NCBI GenBank assembly: GCA_036250195.1
Contig: JAVHZZ010000008.1
Span: 5,317,434 to 5,381,433 of the forward strand
Direction: 5' to 3'
Source of the DNA: Mixophyes australis
Lineage: Eukaryota; Chordata; Amphibia; Anura; Limnodynastidae
Length of the DNA: 64,000 bases
A model generated the notes under the pieces. The model saw only the letters and a program-made list of their open reading frames with translations, ran no database searches and was not told the origin of the DNA. This document shows positions 54,816 through 64,000 of the stretch, in pieces; positions within the stretch are counted from its first letter, which is position 1, and every line of letters starts with the position of its first letter. Position numbers and translations under genes: made by a program.

Positions 54816-56951
54816 CACTTTTACAGAATGTCTAATAGCTACAATGTTGATCCCAATAAACAATTATACAAATTATATTTTTTCTTCAAGGGCAATGGAA
54901 GTAGAATGATTTTACAAGTAAAGTAATCTAATACAAGGACAGCAGTGGCAAATATTATTAGTCTTTTATTGAAGTGCTCACTTTTATTTAATTACTGTGT
55001 TGTCTTCAACAGTAATCACTGTTTCTATTGCCTAAATAAATGTTTATGTAGAAGCCAGCTGAGTGTCATGTGGGTTGGGCTCTCTGTATTAATTTGCTTT
55101 GCTTTCCTTAATCTCTTTTACTGTGGAAAAGAATTGATAAAAGCTGCCTGACCCTGATGAATTTATTTGAATTTTTTCTAATAGAACATATTTTAGTGCC
55201 CCCATATGTGTCTATGCAGAGGCAGCTGTTTTTGGCAGCAAGTTTTGGGGGCAGCTAAATGAAGAGAAGCCATTTAAAAAATGCTATTTGTCTAAAGTGA
55301 CTAAGAGAGGACATATACGTATGTTTAGCACAGTGCCTATAACAGATGAGCGTGGGGCAGTTTCAGTTGTGTCCTCAGGAAGCAGAACAGCTGGACACCC
55401 ATCTGCTTCCATATCCCCAATGTTCAGCTTTGATGGAACAGTGAAGCTCAGTCACAGACTAATCAAACAAAAGCAACATAATATTTCCATTTCTGCATAC
55501 TCCTTTCAGTATTTCCATTGAATGACTCTCCATCCAGCCTCTTCTCAACTCGTAGAGACTGATAACAGACAGCAATAGCTTGCATTGGGGTTTACTGCAC
55601 ACCTAAATACAAAATAACATTTCTCAAGTTTTGTCAAGGTATGGGAACTTTTACAAATATATTTGCACATTTTATTAGTAGCTTATTTATTCATTTTTGA
55701 AGTCATTCTTCCAGCGTTCACTCAAGTGTTCTGTGCTGTGCTGTAAGAGGGAAATAATCTGTGGCTTTGGTAATACCAATTCTTTTTGAGTTGTTCCTCT
55801 TCTATTGTTCTTCCTTATTTATTACTTCTCTTTTACACGAATGTGGGAACAAAAGGATTATTAATACAAAGATGTGCTGGTCTATGTCAGTCACAAAAAT
55901 GTCAGGGAAATTGGAAGTTGTTAATATAAATGTAGCGTAAATAAAGAGATTGGATAAAAGTAGAAGTACAATACATCGTTGCATTAAAGGTATTATTTTT
56001 ATGTGTGTTGTACAATGCTCTCTGGCTGCTAACAAGGAAAGCTCGATCCTTTACTATGTGATACATCTTCTGCACAGCTATAATTACTGTCTAATTATTA
56101 CCCACATCCAACAACAATCTGGTGTTTTATAGACTTCCTCTAAATCCATAATAGTAATGCACTATAGGTCATATTAGGCAATGATAGAAATTTCTGGGTT
56201 ACACAGTAGTTTGTTAACGTCGAAGCTGAGAAAAAGGTGTGGAAAGATTCAGAAGTAACAGAAAAGCGCTTAGTAAACAAATCAGGGGTATTCCAGCACC
56301 GTAGATCCCCTTCCCACCTGCTCTTCCTGCCACAAGCAATAAGTGCAGCTGAAAGTTCACAGTGTATGTACTACTGAGATTTCCCTCCCACAGACACTTT
56401 TGGCCTTATGTAGAGCATTAACTTCTAAAATGCAGACGTAAATTGAAAAAAGACACATTCTACATTGTACGCTGAGTCGAATGTATCTCAGCTGATCATC
56501 ATCATTATTTGCTTGTAACTTGCACAGGGATAAAACACCCGCAATAGATATGTTTCCATTCATCCAGGTCTATATCAGTCACATTGAATCAGAACATGCC
56601 CTTATTGTACTTTGCCAAACGCTTGCAGGTCACGTGCATCCGCCTCTATAAGCGTGAGGAGTCATGTACAAAAGATGCAACTAGCTCAGCAGAGAGACTC
56701 AAGCGTAAGTCTTTATTTATCGGTAGGCTCAACGGGGTGAAATTCGGATTTTACGCTACATAAATAAACTTGCATCTAAGTCTACATGAGGACCTTTATG
56801 AGGACTGTGGTGAATAATGGTGGGGGCTAAAAGCAGATACAGTGGATGGAAAGGAAGTATCCCACCTCTCCCATACATTTGCTACCCCTGATCGCTGGGG
56901 GCACTGGGAGACATCCTCCCCTAAAATGATGCAGTCTCCTTTTTTATTATT

Positions 56952-56993
<42 letters not shown>

Positions 56994-57159
56994 TTTAAAA
57001 CAAAAATTTAAGTTAATTTCTCTTTTCAATTTCCTGACTTCCGAAAAAAGACATTTCTACCATTATCGGTTTGTGGTCCTACAGATGTATAGGTGTCTTG
57101 CATAATTACATAATAAACTAAATGGACCTTTCTTTTTTATTGTTTCTAGTATTTATCTT
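54816..57159. other. Non-coding stretch
   Basis: AT-rich, without a supported exon. A (TAA/TTA)n microsatellite with a partial inversion is at 56941-56995. Confidence 0.4.
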
Positions 57160-59815
57160 TTTATTTTTCGATTCTAAAAGACAGTTCCGATATGTCTCTT
57201 ATACGTCTGTGAGAGTCTTATTCAATAGTCTGGATAACCTTGTTATCTAAAGGACTGGCACATATTATGTGCCTGTTCATACAAATTTTCCCTCTTTGAA
57301 CAATTTCTATGCAACTGGAGACGTTGTCCTCTTGATATGTTATGCCTCCAAATTTTATGATGACTACTATTGTAATTCAAAATGTTATTTGAATAATCTT
57401 TTTATATGAAGATCTTAGTAATAATAGTGTTATTATTCACTGTTCAAAATAATTATTGTGTGTATAACTATATGTGCTAGTGAATTTCAAACTACAATTA
57501 TTGTGATTAAGAGAATCATTAAATGTGATAACAGATGAAATATCCCCATCCCAAACAAAAATGAGGTCATCTATATACTTACCATAAAGAGCTAGGTTCA
57601 TCCCGAGTGATCTACGCCGTATGTGAAGCTTTACAAAGAGTCCCATATAGAGGTTGGCAAAACTCGGAGCGAACCAAGTTCCCATGGCAGTTCCTCGCAT
57701 CTGTAAATAATATTCTGCATCAAAACAAAGTACTAGTGTTTTAATATAAAGCTAATAGATGATAATACAAAGTCATTCGTCACATCTGCCAAATTAGTAT
57801 CCTTTTTGAGAAAAAAATGACACCACCATAATACCAAGATCATGAGGAATATTGGAATAAAACGATTCTAAGTCATACGTTAAATATTGATATGAATCTT
57901 CCAAATGACTGAATCAATCAGTTTAAAAAGTGTTTAATATCCTTGATAAGTGATTTGAGTGAAATGACATGACCCTGTAAAAATGAATCAACAAAATAAC
58001 AAAGATTGGTCATGAGTGATCCCAACCTTGATGATATGGGACGTCCCAGGGAATGAATGAGGCACTTGTGCACTTTGTATAAATAATAATACATAGATAC
58101 CACTGGTTGTGTAAGAAAAAGAAAGTGTCTTTGGATATTATACCTGTTACAACTCACCTGTTCCCCATTCCTGCGCTTCGATCGCCTCTCTCTTCCGGGT
58201 ACCGGCAGCTTGCTGTCACATGATCGCGCAGGGCGGGGAATTCAAATCTGAACTATGAAAACCCTGCTCTAACGACTGGGCAACTTCCTCCGTTCCTGAC
58301 ATGGCGATTCTCAGTGTGTCCCTCTCGTGTACCAGACCTGCCTGCTTACTACTCTGACTCTCCTATCCCAGTGTACCAGACCCAGGCTTGCTGACCACAC
58401 ACATCTCTGTCATTCCTGTGTACCAATCCGGCTATACTGACTACACATATCTCTGGCATTCCTGTGTACCGATCCGGCTATCCTGACTACGCATATCTCT
58501 GGCATTCCTGTGTACCGATCCGACTATCCTGACTACGCATATCTCTGGCATTCCTGTGTACCGATCCGACTATTCTGACTGCGCATATCTCTGGCATTCC
58601 TGTGTACCGATCCGACTATCCTGACTGCGCATATCTCTGGCATTCCTGTGTACCGATCCGGCTATCCTGACCACATATATATCTGGACTCCTGTGTACCG
58701 ACCCGGCTATCCTGACCACCACGTGGTTCATATCCATCTTCTGGCTTCAGTGTTGATCTCGAGCTACCTCCTGCATCCTTACCTCTAGAGGCAGACCAGT
58801 GGACCGCGACCTGCGATCCTCCGCAGCTAAGCCCATCCCACCTTGCGGCGGTTCTTGGTCAACACCAGGGGGTTCGTTAGACTTCTCACTACCGTCCAGC
58901 CAGCACTGATCTAGCGTAAGGCAAGTACTCCATATTGTATTACTTCAACGTAACATTACTGTTACAATACCATCTTCTAGTGCGTGATCCAGCAAGTCCC
59001 TTAGTTCTTCATCAACATCAACCAATAGTATTTCATAAAATTTGTCATCGTTCAATTGTCTTTGACTTTAAAAAAAATAATCAGACTTTTTTTAACTATA
59101 ACTCCTCCTCCCTTATTAGCCGATTTAATTATAATCTACGTATCCAATATCAAATATTTTAGGTTTTACTTTTCCTTTTGCATTAGATTGTCTTTGAGAG
59201 GTTCCTTCTCTGCTTTCTCACATGAATGTTTAAATTCGTCCATAGTGCTCTTATAGAAACTGTCTACATAGGGACCTCTATACTGTAGTGGATAAAAATT
59301 GGACTTGTTTTTAAACATTTTTCTCTCAAATTCACCATATATATATATATATATATGTTTAAATCAACCAAAAGATTTAAAAGTTTTGGTTTAGCTGCCA
59401 TAGCAAACTTTAAGCCTTTTTTTCAATGGATTAATTTCATAGGAACTAAGCTTTTTTGAGGATAGATTAAACGTCCCTATAGTATCTAATTCAGACAACA
59501 CTTTTTGTGTGATTTTTTGGCACATCCTCTGTTTCTATAACTTTGTATTGAACTTTCTGTGCATATGTAGGGGGCTGTTGACTCACCCCTAGAAAATAAG
59601 TCCTTCAGGATTCTCTTCCCTCATGCCCAATTTTCTTAAATATGGGTCTTGTCCCTTTTGAATCAAACTGTTTTTGTATGCTGTTATCATTGGATAAACA
59701 CTCAATATAAATGTTATGGCTGATCGGTGTAGAAGAGAAGTTCATATATCCAAGTTGTTCATAAAAAGCGCTGTTATATTGGCATTGTACATGTGTGGGT
59801 GTAATATGACCTACC
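57160..59815 (-). mobile_element. Penelope-like element copy 2, decayed, split by an LTR
   Basis: On the minus strand the N-terminal part is at 59815-59605, a central segment lies at 59500-58972, and RT pieces follow: YYYLYKVHKCLIHSLGRPIS (58097 down) and RGTAMGTWFAPSFANLYMG with the YIDD box in YGKYIDDLIFVWDGD (57697 down). No endonuclease domain was found, so the copy is 3'-truncated or too decayed. A solo LTR interrupts it. Confidence 0.85.
58145..58966 (+). mobile_element. Solo LTR inside Penelope copy 2
   Basis: Begins TGTTACAACTCACC and ends CATTACTGTTACA, and ATACC occurs directly on both sides (58140-58144 and 58967-58971), a perfect 5-bp target duplication. From about 58390 to 58720 it has seven 46-bp tandem repeats (TCTCTGGCATTCCTGTGTAC and following bases). 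No internal retroviral genes. Confidence 0.8.
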
Positions 59816-59816
59816 A

Positions 59817-59819
<3 letters not shown>

Positions 59820-59853
<34 letters not shown>

Positions 59854-60164
59854 CCATTTATTTATATAGAGCCACTAATTCTACAGCGCTGTACAGAGGA
59901 CTCACTCACATCAGTCCCTGCCCCATTGGAGCTTACAATCTAAAATCCCCCAACATACACAGACACAGACACAGAGATAGACACAGACTAGGGTCAATTT
60001 GTTAGCAGCCAATTAACCTACCAGTATGTTTTTGGAGTGTGGGAGGAAACCCACGCAAACACGGGGAGAACATACAAACTCCACACAGATAAGGCCATGG
60101 TCGGGAATTGAACTAACGACCCCAGTGCTGTGAGGCAGAAGTGCTAACCACTTAGTCACCATGC
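59820..60164 (-). mobile_element. tRNA-headed SINE, minus strand
   Basis: It begins (plus view) with (CAT)n and TTTATTTATATAGAGCCACT, has CCATTGGAGCTTACAATCTA, and ends at the A-box-like head CTAACCACTTAGTCACCATG. Near full length. Confidence 0.8.
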
Positions 60165-61154
60165 AAATGTCTTTGCTTTTCTCAGCACCAAATATGATTT
60201 CATATTTAATCATTATAAACCTAAGCGATGCAGTAATTATATAGTACAGAGCGTACATTTCTCCATAGTGGGTATTTTATAACCATTTCTCGTATAAAGA
60301 TTTTGCAACAAGCTTGCCGTTTCCTCCATCAATATAGTGTCATTCAGTAGTGTCAAAACAATGCTGAGAGCGTCATACTTTCTAACACAAACGACACTTT
60401 CTATGACACAGACATGCTTACACACTGACACACAACTTTCAGAAGCACCATTACTATCTATTTCCAGCCTAACTGGCTGTTATTGCACGTGTGGAAATGA
60501 TTCACGTTTGCATCATTCCTTACTTTGTTTCAGTAGAAGGTGTTTCACAACCTGCTTTACATATTTATATTGTCACCTTTCTGGACAAAAGTGGATCTGA
60601 ATTCCTCTTTATTCTGTGCTCTGACATAAAAATGAGACTTGTGAGTAAACCTTTTGTATCTCCTCTAAGTGACATAAAATAATGCTTGTGAATCAGTGAC
60701 ACAGATTACCATTCTCCCCAATTGTTCTTAATCCGCAGTGAGGTAACTTGTTATTAATTACATATATTGTCCGTGAAGGCTTTCTTTTTCCATTAACAAA
60801 TATTCCTGATTTCTATGCTGAACAACTGCTCTGTTGGATGTGATTTGCAGTAACTGCACCTCTAAAAGTACAGAAAGCTGCACAGTTCTACAACTCTTGT
60901 TCTTCATGTATGTACAATAACACAGTAGTATTTCTCTTCCATTGTTTGCTGGATATAATTTTAAGGATCTTTTCTTATTCTATATGTAGGGGTGGGCTAG
61001 CTCGGTTTGAGATAATCCCTCACTATTACAAAACACAATCATTTTATAGTTGTCTACCTGCCCCTCTACTGCCAGCTATGTCTGTGCTGCTCAGTTACTT
61101 GGTAAACTGTCATATCCCATATCGGCACTTATACCCACTTACACGGCACTTACT
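60165..61154. other. Non-coding stretch
   Basis: AT-rich, no exon or element recognised. Confidence 0.4.
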
Positions 61155-61420
61155 TGGGCAGCACGGTGGCTAAGTGGTTAGCACTTCTGTCTCACAGCAC
61201 TGGGGTCATGATTTCAATTCTCAACCATGGCCTTATCTGTGTGGAGTTTGTATGTTCTCCCCTAGTTTGCGTGGGTTTTCTTCCGGGTGCTCTGGTTTCC
61301 TCCCACACTCCAAAAACATACTGGTAGGTTAATTGGCTGCTAATAAATTGACCCTAGTATGTGTGTGTGTTAGGGAATTTAGACTGTAAGCTCCAATGGG
61401 GCAGGGACTGATGTGATAAT
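61155..61420 (+). mobile_element. tRNA-headed SINE, tail lost
   Basis: Head GGGCAGCACGGTGGCTAAGT, B-box-like GGTCATGATTTCAATTC and body GTAAGCTCCAATGGGGCAGG. It stops at GACTGATGTGATAATAATA, short of the GCGCTATATAA tail. The next bases (CCAACCTGTAGCTGGTGT) resemble the 27413/32225 repeat. Confidence 0.75.
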
Positions 61421-61754
61421 AATACACCCAACCTGTAGCTGGTGTTAGGCCCTGCATGTGGAAATTCATGTTTTATGTTTCCAATTGATTTGATATATGA
61501 TATATCAAATATGTCATTTATTTCCCTCTGAGATTACTTTTCTGTAAACAATGCAATGACGAATATGTTGCCCGAGTCATCATCCATTGGATAAGAAAAA
61601 TCAAATAAAATTGCCTCTGTTAACAGTCCTACTCCCGTTGGTACCTTATCGGGCAATGCCACTGCCCTGACATTTACTTTCATTCATCCACTAACTAAAA
61701 TACAATATATTCGAAAGAGTCTCATGAACTGCAATAACCACGTCAGGAATAGAT

Positions 61755-62310
61755 GGCCACTTATGCCCAATGCAGTAAAATGTATCTAGGTCTAACAAGA
61801 CAGAAAATTAAGGAAAATTTAGTAGAACATAAAATGGCAATAAGACATAAAAAATGTAAAATATTCCATGACTAAATTTTTGGGAAAAAGAAGTACATGG
61901 CAATGAGAGCCAACTAAGGTCTATCTTACTAGAACATGTTACAGTTATGATAGACAAAAGGAGGAGGTGACTTACAAAACTAGTTACAATGTAGGGAAAC
62001 AGCTTAAATCCTATACATAGAATTAGATACTATAGAACCTAGGAGTATTAATGATCAAGGTAACCTTAAAACTCTTAAATATATACTGTATATATAATTT
62101 GTTTCTTTTTTTCTTTCATCGATTTGATATGCAAAACATGTTATTTATGAACTAACTAATAGCAAAATATTAAGTTCTTATATGGTTCTGATATTTTAAG
62201 AAGATTTAAGGGGTGTGCCTCCTTAAATTAGCACCTTAAATACAAGAACCTACATAATGTGCAGTGAGGAAGGACGTCATCACGCCTGAAACACATTGGC
62301 TTTTTCCTAT
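61755..62310 (+). mobile_element. Penelope-like element copy 3, 3' fragment
   Basis: The plus strand can be read as MYLGLTRQKIKENLVEHKMA, then with stops as KGGGDLQN and IELDTIEPRSINDQGNL. These correspond to the GIY-YIG endonuclease tail of Penelope-like elements. A following GAAGGACGTCATCACGCCTG stretch is typical of their 3' untranslated region. Reading frames are broken. Confidence 0.65.
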
Positions 62311-62320
62311 ATATATGGGC

Positions 62321-62640
62321 AGGTCTGTACCACAGTGGTTAGCATTGTTGCCTCATAGCACTGGGTCATGAGATTGATTCCAAAAGGGCTCTATTTGTGT
62401 GGAGTTTTTTATGTTCTCCCCATGTTTGTGTGGGTTTCCTCCTGGTCCTCCAGTTTCCTCCCACACTCCAAAAACAGACGGGTGGGTTATTTGGCTTCTG
62501 ATTAAATTAACCATATTGTGTCTGTGTGGCCGGGAATATAGATTACACGCTCCAATGGGTCAAGGACTGATGGGAAAGGTTCCATATTCTCTAAACAGCG
62601 CTGCGTAATAAGATTGGTGCTATATAAATAATAAAAATGG
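62321..62640 (+). mobile_element. tRNA-headed SINE, diverged
   Basis: Head with ACCACAGTGGTTAGCATTGT, B-box-like GGTCATGAGATTGATTCC, body CCTCCCACACTCCAAAAACA, tail GGTGCTATATAAATAATAAA. More diverged than the other copies. Confidence 0.75.
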
Positions 62641-63896
62641 TATAGAAGACACTCACAGCATCTATCATGGAACAGCTACATTTTCGTTTATTTAACTATT
62701 GCTCCCCTGCTCGGCTGTAGTTACATACCCAGCATAACTGAGTTTTACCAGAGACGGATATATACTGTATATTTTTCCATTGCATTAGTAATGGAGTTTT
62801 AGGGATCACTTGTTTCTTTATCTAAACAAGGGAATCTGGATAAACGACATTTTAGGTATCAAGCTCAAGACGTAAATTCCAGTCATTCAAGTTTACTTTT
62901 TTGGAGGTACTAGTTCCAGCAAAGTGATTTACTCATCCATCATACCTCATTCTGCATGTAGTGGTGTAACCGCTTAGACTCTCTGTGAATGCATCTATTG
63001 ACTAAATTAGCATAAAATATAGTACAAGATTTATTCATGATGAATTAATGAATACTTGATTAACCTACAGATTAACTTAATTTCACACTTGGAATAGTTT
63101 AAATACTGCAGCACTTATTTTAATATAGCAGTTACTCACTCATTTATTTCTCCTGAATTCACATAAGCTCTTTGTTTAAATACTTGATGGTGATTTAAAC
63201 TTGAAATTAAGGCATATATTTTCTGATTGTTTAACAATGCAGTTATGATTGATTCATGGAAATGATCTGATATTTAACAGCGCAGATTATCCTTTTTACA
63301 CTGTCAGATTTACAATAATTTTAACAATAGTTTGAATTTGACATATTTTTAACAATAACGTTGTTATGTATAAAGAACAAAGAGGACAACATATAGGCAC
63401 AGGAGTAAAATTCTTGGACACAAATTGGATACAGAATTTATTTTTTTATTCACAGAAGATACAATAAATGTATAATTTCAGTAATTCTAAACCTTCTATA
63501 TATATATATATATGGACTTTTATATCTCACTGTAATAACCGCTTTATAAATCTTGCCAAGTAAATGAATTTTTTGTTTAATATTTCATGAATAACGTAAT
63601 TTCTAATATAATCACTTATTTAATTTATATTACATATAAAGACACTGGTGCGTTTATCAATTTTTCATTTTTCCACTTGTCTGTCTAAAACGGGGCACAA
63701 TGATTTTTTTTCCAGATCACTGTTTTTCACAATTTCCTGATTATCCACCTCTTATTTGTTTCATCCTCTGTCAAATATAATAACGGTGTCATTATTTTAT
63801 TTGTTTCTTCTTAGGTAAGCTAATCAATTCTTATTAAACAGTATATTAAGCATTTCTTTCTCAGTAGGTGAGCCCACCCTCTATACTTTATTTTGG

Positions 63897-63944
<48 letters not shown>

Positions 63945-64000
63945 CAAACACAGAGAGATATATTCCCAAATATTAGGTGTCAAACGTCTCACTTCAAACA
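62641..64000. other. Non-coding AT-rich end of window
   Basis: No gene recognised. Microsatellites: (TA)n at 63496-63514 and (TA)n(TG)n at 63894-63944. Confidence 0.45.

Noticed and set aside
54529..54909. Frame with PQSGVTQST repeats
   Set aside because: A few 33-bp tandem copies, no splice or promoter support.

Overview
This is a vertebrate nuclear genome window, most likely from an amphibian and probably an anuran. The evidence is spliced exons with GT-AG borders and a very dense mix of L2-type LINE, tRNA-headed SINE, Penelope-like, Tc1/mariner, hAT-like and palindromic MITE copies. There is no operon, Shine-Dalgarno or close-packed gene structure. The species call is inference; the eukaryotic call is secure.

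Positions 1-26,400, minus strand: the only host gene I can support is a new-looking modular mucin. Its start lies at 26,333 and it runs out of the window at position 1. I reconstructed nine coding exons by hand: a signal-peptide exon, a short linker exon, and then a repeating three-exon cassette. Each cassette is one very large Pro/Thr/Ser (PTS) exon that also encodes the start of a SEA domain, one 59-nt exon, and one 155-nt exon that completes the SEA domain. Two complete cassettes and the first exon of a third are visible. The exon phases (1-0, 0-2, 2-1) make each cassette a symmetric unit that can be duplicated in frame, and all nine exons join into one open frame of 5,565 nt (1,855 codons). 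The PTS exons are 36-bp minisatellites encoding 12-residue Thr/Pro/Ser repeats. Both SEA domains keep the Gly-Ser-Val cleavage-type motif. The introns of the cassettes are homologous to one another, so the locus grew by tandem duplication. By hand count, the SEA exons differ between cassettes far more than the adjoining intron sequence, and mostly by amino-acid-changing substitutions, which suggests diversifying selection.

The mucin introns carry many insertions: hAT-like elements with 8-bp target duplications, Harbinger-like palindromes, a long-inverted-repeat element, a G-rich minisatellite, and a 27-bp minisatellite sitting where a further SEA exon would be expected. Because the introns are paralogous, some insertions have an empty site inside the same window.

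Positions 26,400-64,000 contain no host exon I can support. They hold an L2-type LINE with flanking inverted arms (34.8-36.7 kb), a broken Tc1 transposase (37.4-38.9 kb), four or five SINEs whose tail resembles the LINE tail, a 2.6-kb minisatellite with a 180-bp higher-order unit (41.6-44.3 kb), three decayed Penelope-like copies (47.3-50.9, 57.2-59.8 and 61.8-62.3 kb), a solo LTR invaded by an hAT-like element that itself contains a ~0.9-kb minisatellite (51.0-53.7 kb), and a second solo LTR inside a Penelope copy (58.1-59.0 kb). Remaining stretches are AT-rich unique or unrecognised sequence.
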